Shown: piece after piece, positions 10,614 to 20,362 of the stretch
Numbering within the stretch: the stretch's first letter is position 1
How the letters are laid out: each line of letters begins with the position of its first letter
DNA from: Galeopsis tetrahit
Lineage: Eukaryota; Streptophyta; Magnoliopsida; Lamiales; Lamiaceae
NCBI GenBank assembly: GCA_963675135.1
Contig: OY776119.1
Span: 72,471,727 to 72,535,726, forward strand
Length of the DNA: 64,000 nucleotides
Reading direction: 5' to 3'
Translations under genes and position numbers: made by a program
The notes under the pieces: generated by a model
Told to the model about the DNA's origin: nothing
Database searches by the model: none
Seen by the model: the letters and a program-made list of their open reading frames with translations, nothing else

Positions 10614-11468
10614 ATGCCAAAATCTAATCTTCCAAGTATCCCTCTGCAAGAAACATTGTTGTACTCGGGCATTTGGGACTTTGAATGTGATGATGTGTTC
10701 ATTGATAGCCTACTTGCCCAGAAGAGTCAAGGACGATGGCATCCGAATGAGGTAATAAACTTTGGTGCAATATGCACTAGCATTCAAGCCGTGAATGAGA
10801 GGTACAACCATGCGTTGACATGGATCGATGGTATCGAACGTCATTCGGATCTTGAACGTCGGTACCACACCTTCAAGAAGCTTAAAGAACACCCGAAAGT
10901 TTGGTGGGATCCGGAATGGAATGTCGTTCATACTTCGAAACAGAATTGGATTCGCTTGATTCAGGTTTCATTGAATCCTCATCCTTTTATTTTATAGTAT
11001 TTGACTAATTACATTAACATTTACATATTGTCACAGTTGGATGAGACCGTCAAAGCCTTCTTCCACCACGGAGATCCACACCATGAGAAGCTTGACCAAC
11101 TATTTGGAAGTCCCGCTGCTCCCATCGAGCCTCCAGCGAATGTTGAGATCATTCAAGTAAGTGACGATAGCAACTCTGAACCAATTATGGTGTCCGACGA
11201 CTATGAGGGTCAACATGGCCATCCTCCGATAATAGACCCCACATTTAACTATGGCCTATGGGCGCCGGCAAGATCAACTGAATATGTGGACGTTGACCCG
11301 CTTCAAGAGTCGACCCCGTCATGGTCTTCTCCTCATCAGCAATTAATCCAGCCTTCAGCCCTACCGGACACTCCAACCACTTTGTGGAGTACAAACAATA
11401 GAGGGGCTTGTTCTTCGTCTTGTGCTTCTTCAAGGTCTCCGAAGAAGGGGAAAAAGAAGATGACTTAA
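10614..11468 (+). CDS. Myb/SANT-like DNA-binding protein (second copy in element)
   Basis: Two exons, 10614-10964 and 11037-11468, split in phase 0 at IRLIQ|LDETV (260 residues). The N-terminal 115 residues resemble the plant Myb/SANT-like domain (PF12776 type): F.CDDVFIDSLLAQK, HPNEVINF, LERRYHTFKKLKEHPKVWWDPE. The following linker ends HHEKLDQLFG, a signature of these transposon-derived proteins. The C-terminal half is Ser/Pro/Asp-rich and ends in a short basic tail (SPKKGKKKM) that may act as a nuclear signal. In Harbinger and Pong elements a Myb/SANT protein binds the ends and carries the transposase to DNA. This would be a second such factor beside the one at 19150-20362. The frame is intact. 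Confidence 0.72.
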
Positions 11469-11690
11469 CATGATCAAGTTGGTACGTTAGTCCCATCATG
11501 CTTCCGTTCAAGTCTGACCGAGTCAGCCATGTGGTTCCGATGCTATCTAATGTATTTTAGTTTCTGTTATGTTTCATTTTAATTGTAGTTTGTTTTCGTA
11601 CTTGTTGTGTCTTTGAACACTTGCGTTTGTCGTGTTGAAATCAGTGTTTTAATGTATTTTCAAAATTGACAACCCTAATCGTATTTCGAT

Positions 11691-11796
11691 TTCATTGTGT
11701 GCTTTGTGTGTATAGTTTATTGATAATGGGCCTTTTTGTGGGCTTCATTGTGTGCTTTGTGTGTATAGTTTATTGATAATGGGCCTTTTTGTGGGC
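11691..11796. repeat. 53-bp perfect tandem duplication
   Basis: 11691-11743 is repeated exactly at 11744-11796. It lies between the convergent second Myb gene (+) and second GRF gene (-), probably in 3'-flanking sequence. Confidence 0.9.
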
Positions 11797-11927
11797 TATT
11801 GGTTTGGTCCATACGGAAAATTCATTAGTTGCAATTAATATAGCCTTGGACGACATAGGCTTACATCGATATTTCATAAATAAACGTAAATCTAAAGTGG
11901 AATGCTACATAATTTGGTACCACACTT

Positions 11928-12368
11928 TCAACCTATGTATTTGAACATAATAGGTAGGAGACAGAATATGAGTGCAATGACAAGAAGATTTTGAAGTTTC
12001 GTCAACTCTTCAATCCGTCCAGTTTTGTAGTCATTATCTGCCTCTAGGTGGGTACATGACTCCTTCCAAATTTCAGCATAATCTTTTGCTCGACTCAACC
12101 TGTTCATGAGCTCTTGGTTTTCAACCAACAGTGCGTCGAACTTCGTCACTATGCCCGGCAGCATTCCGTTTGGCGCAGTTGCTTGCACGTTCCTTGAGTG
12201 TTCGTCTGCCCAAAGGAAATAGTCACATCCAGCATTATCGTTCGGATAGTAGCACGAGTAAAAGCGCCTTCCTCTGTTTTGTTCGTTACTTGAAATGCAT
12301 ACACGGGCCTCTTTACCACAATCACATGTCACATATGTCATGTGGTTTTGTGGAGAAGAAGCATACAT
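11928..12368 (-). CDS. GRF-type zinc-finger protein with coiled coil and membrane tail
   Basis: 146 codons, single exon, ATG at 12366-12368. The GRF finger is at residues about 14-60 (CDCGKEARVCISS, RGRRFYSCYYP, GCDYFLWADEHSR). Residues about 75-115 look helical with heptad-like leucines (FDALLVENQELMNRLSRAKDY), and the C-terminus is a membrane helix (LLVIALIFCLLPIMF). It has the same plan as the protein at 9814-10263 but low sequence identity, so the pair is either an old duplication or two separate captures. The upstream region at 12400-12600 has a perfect palindromic E2F-type site (12528-12539). It is convergent with the second Myb gene. Function is unknown; nucleic-acid binding at a membrane is an inference from the domains. 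Confidence 0.8.
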   Translation of the reverse strand: MYASSPQNHMTYVTCDCGKEARVCISSNEQNRGRRFYSCYYPNDNAGCDYFLWADEHSRNVQATAPNGMLPGIVTKFDALLVENQELMNRLSRAKDYAEIWKESCTHLEADNDYKTGRIEELTKLQNLLVIALIFCLLPIMFKYIG

Positions 12369-12527
12369 GATTTTGTTTTGGTTGTGTGGTTATGGTTGGA
12401 TCATGTTGTGTATATATATATATAGGTGCAAAATATTTTCCCCCCAATAGATGAATAATGTTCCCTCCAAAAATTGCAACAATGTTCCCTCCAAAGATGA
12501 ATAAATGGACTAGGGTTTTGTTTTGGT

Positions 12528-12539
12528 TTTGGCGCCAAA
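12528..12539. promoter_or_regulatory. Palindromic E2F-type motif upstream of second GRF gene
   Basis: TTTGGCGCCAAA, a perfect 12-bp palindrome with TTTGGCGC on both strands. It lies about 160 bp upstream of the ATG at 12368. The plant E2F consensus is TTTSSCGS. Binding is inferred only. Confidence 0.35.
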
Positions 12540-12792
12540 CTTTCCCTCCCACTAGAGTATGTATGACAAAATATGTTGAAGCCCAAAAAAGCAATTATAC
12601 TCAATCCAAACCAATGACTAAGATGTGATAATGAATATGCAATACATAATAACACAACGTAGCAGCATCCCCATACATGATCACAACAAAGTTCAGCAAA
12701 ATTAACCTAAATTAGAGTTCATACGGAATTCAACATAACATAACATGCGTGGGTTTAGGAGTTGGCATTGTAGTCGGCATAACATAACATAA

Positions 12793-15778
12793 CTATTTAA
12801 TACTGTCTTCGTTGAATAGCTCAACGCAATAGGACTTTCGATAAGATTCACACATTTGTGGAACGATGTCTTGCACATCTTGTCCCGTAGCAAGACATTC
12901 CAACATCTTCATGCACAAAATTCCACAATCACTACCGTTCGTTTGTTGTGGAGGACACGGATACATACAAACATTCCACACCGGCTTTAAAGACTGTAAT
13001 TCCCGTTGGCCCTTCCACACATCTCCTTCTACACATAAGCTAGGCAAGAGTTGGGCAATGTTTTTAAATAGTTGCATCATTTTTTACTTCGGACGACGCC
13101 CCGTTAGGGAATCGTATATCTTTATTGTCTCGTCCTGAATAATAATCTGATACAACACCCAATGGTTATTCGCGATATTTGCAACACCAAACACATACTC
13201 AACATCTGACCATGGGCGACAATAGACATTTTTTGGCCGTTGGCCGGTCACATACTCAAGTATACGCCCTTCCTTCTCAGACCAAGTCCATTCGCCATCG
13301 CGTGCTCGTTTCCAGGAGTTGTAACATCTCGTCGAGAGAAATGTCTGCATGAATTATTTCCAATATTATTCAGCGCACACACACTAATACGCCAAAAGGA
13401 AACAAAAAAAATGGTACTTACAGCAATGCTAACATCAACAGCTGTCCAATTACGCAAGAAACACGTTGGCCACATCTCTACTTTGCGTAGAAGGAGGTAC
13501 AGGAGCGCATCCATGTGCTAAAAATAATTAAATAGCAACAACGTATAACGATACCTATAAAAAATTTGCTTTTCACATTAAAATTGAAAAAATATATCTA
13601 ACCTCATCTGTCAGCCACCCTGTATTGGTCCATATACACCTAAACCAACTTGGCTCCACATATGGGACACACTTCACAGATAATTTCACCTTTGAATGTA
13701 GAGATTGATTAGTGGCCCACCAATCCGAGAAGTGGCATACCAATTGGGGTGAAACTTCGAAAGTGAGTGGATTGAAAATAATTTTATGTGCATCGCTTGG
13801 CTCCACATAAGGGACTATTTGAAGCATCTACATAAAAAAAAAAAACAGAATGTCATTTACATCCTTCAATGTGCAAATAACCTGAGTAACATTTGTAATC
13901 GGTTAGTACGTTACATTTTCCCGTACGGTTGTTTCATCATCATCCTTTAAGCAGTCATGGTCCACATCTTTAACACAGTCACTCTCAGTCTCCATTTTCT
14001 CATTATCCGACTCCGTGACGCACTCGCCCTCAACCTTCTTCGATTCATCATTATCCAACTCATTCACACACTCACCCTCAACCTCGACCTTCCTCAGTTC
14101 ATCATTAACCAACTCAATCACACACTCGCCCTCAACCTCAACCTTCTTCATTTCATCATTAACCAACTCCTTCACACACTTGCCCTCAGCCTTCTTCATT
14201 GTATCATTATCCAACTCCATCACACACTCACCCTCAACTTCCTTAAAACTCTCATTGTTAGACTCATTCACACAACCGTGTTCCTACAATTAAACATAAT
14301 ACTATTTAGTAAATAACAATTAGTAATTGACAGATTCATTTCTTACTGAATTGACCTTCATGTCTTCATGAACGTGATCGTTGCCACCGTTCACTTTCGT
14401 AGTCTCTTCTCCATCAGTTTCCACTACATTCTCATCTTTGGGCATTTGATCGGGCTCCACTGACTTGGCGCTCATACCTAGCTTCAGGCAAATAGCATTC
14501 AACAACATCTCTAGTCTTGCCTGACTTTTGTCTATATTATCTAGCCGTCCAATGACCGTTTCACGAAAGCCTTTTATCTTTGGTTCGTTTGTTTCATCTT
14601 TGTGGACTGTTTGAGTTGTGCGCGCCCCTCTTCTGGTCGCATTTGTATCGCAATCAGTAACATCAATGATTGGAGGAGTCTTTCTTTTACGAGATACTCG
14701 GGCTCGGGATGGATTATCATGAGTGTGGTCTTGATCGAGTTCCTCTTCCCATAGAACGGCACTACGATAAGACGGTGAATTTTCCTCAACCTTTGAGGGC
14801 ACTAGATTACCCACCACACGCATCTGCATAAAGGGGGTGAATATTATAAAATTGACAACTTAATTAGCCAAATTGGGAACATTTTACACTTACATTATCT
14901 GCAGAGCGATCTCGTCCCTTCAACCTTGGGAAACATTTCTTACTGAGTTGTTGATAACGTATAACCCCGTCTACACAACTCCATATAATCATACGTGGGA
15001 TGGATGTCTGACGGCGGGCTATAGGCACAGCACAAATAGATGCAACACTGTTCATTGCCTCATATGCCCATATTTGAAGGGCATAACTGAAACCATAAAC
15101 ATCAATGTACATTCTTGATTTTCGTTTAGACCGTTGTTTGGGCTTCTCACTCTCTTGAAGTTTAAGGGCATTAAGTTTCTTCCTAACATCATCAACAAGG
15201 AACTCGAAAGCAACACGACCCCATGGATACCCATTAAATTCAACCAAGTCATCAATGAGGAACATATATTCAAGATCAATAAACTTCGAACTTTTATGTT
15301 TAATGAGCAGAACACCATAGAGCAATAGCAATAGCGATAATTTCAAGGACAAATCAGATTCAGGATCTTGTCCACATTTGGATAAAAAGGCCTCCTCAAT
15401 TTGGGATACGGTTACCTCTGTTGCAGACTTAAAGACCTTCTTGTGCACCAACGAGTTGGTGGGTATTGAAGACTTCGAACCAAATTGCAATCCGGTGACT
15501 AATGCAAATTCCCTAGGCCCGAATTCAGCTTTTCTGTTGTTGATATTGAAAATTAACTTATCTCCTACATTTGTCAGGTCTTGCTTATACAAGAGATGAA
15601 GATAGAGTTGTCCTTGAAATGCTAGATCTTCAATATCTAAGAATTGCCCAAAGCATGTCTCACGAAATTTAACTATGTTTCTTGCACCTAGACTGTTGCT
15701 AATAGTATCTATGATGCGTAATTCTGACCTATTACTAAGACCCACTGCAAACCCAGGTTCAATACTCTTCGTTGCCAT
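12793..15778 (-). pseudogene. DUF1985-ULP1 (C48 SUMO-protease-like) gene, one in-frame stop
   Basis: Six exons, all phase 0: 15778-14894, 14823-14347, 14283-13915, 13827-13603, 13517-13422, 13344-12793 (867 codons). The first 300 residues form a DUF1985-type domain (FGPREFALVTGLQFG; FNGYPWGRVAFEFLV). Exon 2 has a basic patch (RVSRKRKTP) and a helical segment. Exon 3 is a degenerate tandem repeat of about 20 residues around VEGECV.ELDND. The C-terminus is a ULP1 cysteine protease with His745 (NNHWVLYQ), Asp762 (IKIYDS), Gln818 and Cys824 (QQTNGSDCGILCMK). ULP1 enzymes remove SUMO from proteins. Codon 771 (13084-13086) is TAA, between the Asp and Cys of the triad, so the protease would be truncated. 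No splice alternative I tried restores the frame. DUF1985-ULP1 fusions are known as cargo of Mutator-like (Kaonashi-type) elements; here the gene sits inside a Harbinger. Confidence 0.8.
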
Positions 15779-15792
15779 TGAAGCCTGTTATA

Positions 15793-15922
15793 AATCAGAT
15801 ACAAGACTCACCAGTCACCAACAAACACATAATAATGCAAACAAAATACATCAAATTAATCAGATACAAGACTCACCAGTTACCAACAAATACATAATAA
15901 TGCAAACAAAATACATCAAATT
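15793..15922. repeat. 65-bp tandem duplication upstream of the ULP1 gene
   Basis: The unit starting AATCAGATACAAGACTCACC at 15793 recurs at 15858 with two or three substitutions. It lies just upstream of the ATG at 15778 and includes a short CTCACC segment that could mimic a splice donor on the minus strand, so a leader intron is possible. Confidence 0.8.
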
Positions 15923-16169
15923 AACACTATCACCCAAAAATCGACAATAGAGTTTTGAATACCAACATGCAAACAAGATATAAGCTGAAGTTGATATAGA
16001 CAAGTGGCAACATACCTTTTTCGATTGATTAATGATGATTTCAAGACGGAGAGTGAATCGAAGAACGCGAGATGTTTCCAGTACGAAGATACGAGTCCTC
16101 CAAGAAATTAAAACACTCCAGCTGAAAATGTATTAAAATTTTCACAATAATATTTTATTCCTATTATTT

Positions 16170-16177
16170 TTTGGCGC
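16170..16177 (+). promoter_or_regulatory. E2F-type motif upstream of the DUF1985-ULP1 gene
   Basis: TTTGGCGC within TTTTTTGGCGCGCACC, about 390 bp upstream of the ULP1 ATG. It matches the plant E2F consensus TTTSSCGS. It pairs with the palindromic site at 12528. Function is inferred. Confidence 0.3.
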
Positions 16178-17212
16178 GCACCGACCTTGGGATTAGGGTT
16201 TTTATGGTTTGGGACAGTGGGCCTCTTATCCGGGTTTTAAATGGGCTGTGTGTGTTGTTGTGGTGAATAAATCAATTTGGGGAATTGTTGAATAAAAAAT
16301 AAATCTACATTTGAAGATATGTTAAACAATGAGTTTCACTCGATTACCTATTACTCTCTCCGTCCCACAAAGATAGCTACATTTTACTTTACACACAAAT
16401 TAAGAAAAATCAGTAAATGTAGTAAAATTTAGCTAATGTGTCAATTTTGCCATTGAAATCAGTAAATGTCACTACTACATATTTGGCCTTGGAGAGCTTT
16501 TCTAAAAGCTCTCCAAGTGGGAGCAGTCCAAGCTAAATTGCACTAAGGGCTCTCCAAGTAACTCGATAAAATGAATTGAATAGTATCGTTTGCCTATTTA
16601 AGTTTAAGTTTTTAAGCTAAACTTGGGTTTACGTTTACGAACTCAACTACTTATTTTTTAGAATGAGTCTCATAGTTGTATTTTATAATTTGTCTGAGTT
16701 AGTGGGATTTGTATCCGTATTTTAAATGGGCTGTATTACGTATTTAAAAATGGGCAATCGTGAATTTTATAACTAATCAACATTTAAAGTTGTATTAAAT
16801 AGAGGGCTCGTCTCAACTCGATTGCCTATTGAGTTTTACCACTATTAAAATTGTAAAACATATTTTTTACGAAATAATAAACTCGTACTCGACTCGATTT
16901 TAAAAAAATGGGCGTTATAGTTGTATTTAAAATGGGCGGACATGTGAATTAAACTGAAACATCCAATACGAAGATACATTTTTTAATTTCAAAAAATTAA
17001 ACAAGATAATCTCAACTTTTAATTAAGCCTTCCAAAGTTAAGTTTAAAATTTTTAATCCAACTGGAAAACCAAACGACGCTTCACTCCGGGAATCGCACC
17101 TGTCCTTGCTTGTAAAAAGGGTTTTGATCTTCGTTTCAATCCACATCACAGTCAAATTCGCAGACCATTTTCTTTCCATCTAAAACAAGAATTTCACTAA
17201 ATCATCCACAAT
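16178..17212. other. Divergent intergenic region of the Harbinger with degenerate repeats
   Basis: No gene. It contains phrases repeated in degenerate form (TTTTAAATGGGCTGT at about 16237 and 16721; CTCGATT.CCTATT at about 16338 and 16819), suggesting an old local duplication. A CTCTCTCCGTCCCACAAAG block (about 16353) resembles a MITE end. The last 120 bp are the F-box gene's 5' flank. Confidence 0.45.
16470..16560 (+). mobile_element. Truncated CACTA-like MITE end
   Basis: CACTACTACATATTTGGCC followed by the palindrome GGAGAGCTTTTCTAAAAGCTCTCC (16491-16514) and another GCTCTCCAAG. This looks like a CACTA-superfamily terminus with subterminal repeats. No second end found. Confidence 0.3.
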
Positions 17213-18286
17213 ATGAGTCGTAGAAAGTTATCTATGCCCACAACGCTGTCGTTCGAGTTGATTTGGGAGACACTAACCCTTCTGCCAGCCCTGTGTGTTC
17301 TTGGATGCAAGAGTGTGTGTCGGGCCTGGAAAATAATGATCGAAAGTCCTACCTTTGTGAAGCAACACTTGCGTGAAATGATCAGGCAGAACAAAGGTGG
17401 GTACATGCTGGACTATGAAAGTAGGCGTCAAATTATAGCGGTCCATCGGAGTCAGCCAACGGGATGGGGAGACTTGGAAAGGCCGTTCGAAGTCGTTGGG
17501 AGTTGTAACGGCATACTTTGTGCCATCGGGGTCGAAGACATCATTTTCTTGTGGAATCCAACTACAAATCGTTATCGGGTACTTCCTCCGCATAACATTC
17601 CGTTTCATTTAAATGAGTGCAATAGGGCGGTGTTGTCCTTCGGGGTGGGGTACGATGGAGGGACGGATGATACTAAAGTGATTCGCCTTGTACGGTTCAC
17701 GGGTTCGAATTTGGGTCCATATTTGTCAATATATTCTTCAAGACAAAACATTTGGAGAGATGTGGGGCATTGTCGGGATATGGATTGTGCGCCGGATCCA
17801 GGTGTGTATGTGAAGGGTGCCCTTCATTGGATTATTTCTTTTGGTCCACATAGTCGTCAAGTGGCTGCATTGGATATGGGGTCAGAGGAGTTTAGAATAA
17901 TACGAACCCCCGTTGAAGCGTTAGATCCGGGGTTCCCTCATAATATTGGTGCGCAGGACAGTGATACTCTAATTTATTACTCCAGCTTTTATTTCTTTGA
18001 GAACCGTATAAGTTTTTGGATTCTTAAAGAGTATGGAGACGACAATTCGTGGACAAATATAACGATGGATGGTCCAATACTGAGGAACGCCGTAGGACTA
18101 GTGAGTATCCAGCCGATGAGATTCGAGAAGCCGGATGATTCGAAGATCCTTATGAGAGTTGATCCAATTGGAACATTTGTGTATTGGGACATGGTCGAAA
18201 ACAGGTTTTACGAAACTGATTACGATGTAGTTGTTCGTGGACATTGCACAATGAACACATACATTGAGTCGATTGAGGTTCCATGA
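17213..18286 (+). CDS. F-box protein with F-box-associated (FBA) domain
   Basis: 357 codons, single exon, ATG at 17213. The F-box is at residues about 10-50 (LSFELIWETLTLLPALCVLGCKSVCRAWK). The FBA-type region follows: VVGSCNGILCAIGVEDIIFLWNP at about 92-114, then FGVGYD.., YSS..NIWRDV, VKGALHWII and YYSSFYFFENRISFWILKEYG. Such proteins act as substrate receptors of SCF (SKP1-CUL1-F-box) ubiquitin ligases; the target is unknown. Its place inside the Harbinger, between the ULP1 and Myb genes, suggests captured cargo. The open frame is intact over its full length, unlike the transposase. A broken F-box relative lies at 48682-49165. It could instead be a host gene caught between two unrelated Harbinger ends, but the matched TSD argues against that. 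Confidence 0.85.
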   Translation: MSRRKLSMPTTLSFELIWETLTLLPALCVLGCKSVCRAWKIMIESPTFVKQHLREMIRQNKGGYMLDYESRRQIIAVHRSQPTGWGDLERPFEVVGSCNGILCAIGVEDIIFLWNPTTNRYRVLPPHNIPFHLNECNRAVLSFGVGYDGGTDDTKVIRLVRFTGSNLGPYLSIYSSRQNIWRDVGHCRDMDCAPDPGVYVKGALHWIISFGPHSRQVAALDMGSEEFRIIRTPVEALDPGFPHNIGAQDSDTLIYYSSFYFFENRISFWILKEYGDDNSWTNITMDGPILRNAVGLVSIQPMRFEKPDDSKILMRVDPIGTFVYWDMVENRFYETDYDVVVRGHCTMNTYIESIEVP

Positions 18287-19149
18287 TCTTGCACAATGAA
18301 CTCCTTATTGTGTTTTGTGTTTATGCTTATTTTGGCTAGTACGAAGATTATTGTGTTGTATAGTTTATTATATGAACCAATGGGGTATCCATTTTGGTGT
18401 TTTGAAATCAGTGTAACATATCGTTTTTGTGCATATGGCTTTGTTGGTTTACTTTAGCATCATTTTCTTTCATACACAATGATTGATGTGGGCTTGTTGG
18501 CTGTTCAAGATCACAAAATTGTAAACAATACTTCCTAAGGAAACGCCAAACAATTAGCCCACAATTGTAATTGTAAAATTATGACATAATAGAAACATAT
18601 TTTGTACAACTGACTATGATGTAGACGTTGCACAATGAACACATATATTTCGTTAGTAGAAGTTCGTATCTGTTCGTGCACAATGAACACACGTTGGGGT
18701 ACATATCTCGTTGTCATGAAAAATAGTGTTTATATTCGTTGTTTTTCATTGTTTTGGTTGTCTTTAAAGTCACAAACTTCCCCACACATATGGGCTTGAC
18801 TCTTGAGTGCCTGACTAGTGACTACCAACCCCACAACTGATTCAAAATCAAACAATAAACACTACTTCATAAACAAACACCCCAATCAGGCCAACAAATT
18901 CAACAACAATGCATTCATTCAAATATACAAAATGTACCAAGGCAGGAAGCATAACAACATTCAACCAAAATACTTAAACATCCATAAACTACGCAAATGT
19001 ATCAAAAGATTGTACAAAAAGTTGACAAAATATAGAGTATTCAACAGCCTAAAATATAGGCAACAAAGTATTTAAGATGCCAAAAAGGGAGAGAATTTAA
19101 GTTTCATTCAACAACACCAGGCCCATCCAAAAAAACAACCAAACATCCT
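18287..19149. other. Region between F-box and Myb genes (convergent 3' ends)
   Basis: No gene apart from the F-box 3' duplication. 18830-19080 is A/C-rich and low in complexity. Confidence 0.5.
18601..18670 (+). repeat. Partial duplication of the F-box gene 3' end
   Basis: The segment around CTGACTATGATGTAG..TTGCACAATGAACACATA resembles the coding end of the F-box gene (about 18214-18275) with substitutions and a short deletion. TGCACAATGAACACA recurs at about 18681. Confidence 0.6.
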
Positions 19150-20362
19150 TCATAAACGAAGATCACCCGATATGATCCGGTGCACAAACCGAGCACGCGC
19201 TTCAGGCGGAAAACCCAAGAACATCTCCATGACGGCAGTGTTCTGAACGAGCACGTTACATATGTCAATCCTCTGATCAAGAGTCAACCCTGGAATGTCG
19301 CCAAGAAGGTTATAGATGTCGTGCCTCTTAAGACCTAGTTTTGACTCATATTGTAACGCATCACAAATCACGCCTAAGCGATTGTCGGAGGATGTGGCCA
19401 TCTGACCTAGCACGTTCATCAGTGGATCTTCAGAATTCACAGCTGCTGCCAAAGTGCTTCGCTTACGAGAAACATTGGGACGACGACCATTCATGGGTGT
19501 GGGTGCCTGAGTTTCTGAATCCTTGTCCATTGAACAATTAACATTAGCATTAACATCAGGTTGGTCAGTGTCTGCGTTCTCCCCACGAACATGAGTCTCA
19601 GCTTGCGGTTGCTCTGATTCCATGTTCACATACTCAACATCATCCACAGGCGGCAAATCATCATCAACAAGGGAATTGAAAGCCTCGTACACATCCTCAG
19701 CGCCAGATCCGGTTGCTCGATCATTACCGAACACCTCAAGCCAATCACCGTACATTGGCCAGGGCTTGAAGCGCATGGTTGAGGCATATGGATCTTTCTG
19801 AAAACATAAACAATCTACAACTTAAATACAAATACATAATAGAATCAACCACATCTATTGAACAAACTTTATGTAAATACCTTAAATCTTGCACAGCTGA
19901 AAACGTAAACAATCTAAACCACACACATATATTGAACAAACTTTATGTAAATACCTTAACAATCTTTTCCCACATCTCATTGTCACAGTCAATGAGGTGC
20001 GTTGTGCTGTTGAATCCGATTCCGGAGTTATCTTTCAACATGGTGTTGAGGGAGCCATATAGCCTCTTCCAAACAATAATCTTTGAATTAATGTGTGGAT
20101 TTGCTCGAATGTCAGTACCGGGCAGCTCAACCAACATCATCTCTTCCAATTTGTTCTGATAACCTGGCCGGAAGCCATTTTCAGTCTTCCAACCATCGAG
20201 CACAATCTCCTTAAGCTTGCTCAGCAAAACGGACTCCTCTACGTCAGTCCAGTTTCGTCTCTTCCGCTTGTTGTTCTCATTTGTCAATCTGTTCGCTCTG
20301 GCCTTGTACCTCTTATTCCCCGTTGGTGGGGAATTATCGAAACTCGAGGCCCCGCCTTCCAT
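19150..20362 (-). CDS. Harbinger Myb/SANT-like DNA-binding protein
   Basis: Two exons, 20362-19955 and 19797-19150 (351 residues), phase-0 junction at EKIVK|KDPYAS. The N-terminus holds a basic stretch (TNENNKRKRRNWTDVEESVLL) and a Myb/SANT-like domain to about residue 140: LLSKLKEIVLDGWKTENGF, PHINSKIIVWKRLYGSL, FNSTTHLIDCDNEMWEKIV. Exon 2 starts with the family linker ending KPWPMYGDWLEVFG. It continues with an acidic segment, a basic patch (GRRPNVSRKRS) and a helical C-terminal domain (LLGDIPGLTLDQRIDICNVL). Harbinger Myb proteins bind the element ends and bring the transposase into the nucleus. The frame is intact. It is transcribed toward the element centre from the right end. The intron contains a short imperfect duplication (around ATTGAACAAACTTTATGTAAATACCTT). 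Confidence 0.85.

Noticed and set aside
13957..14316. Plus-strand frames with LTHSPST-type repeats
   Set aside because: Antisense shadows of the repeat exon of the minus-strand DUF1985-ULP1 gene, whose six exons fit in phase.
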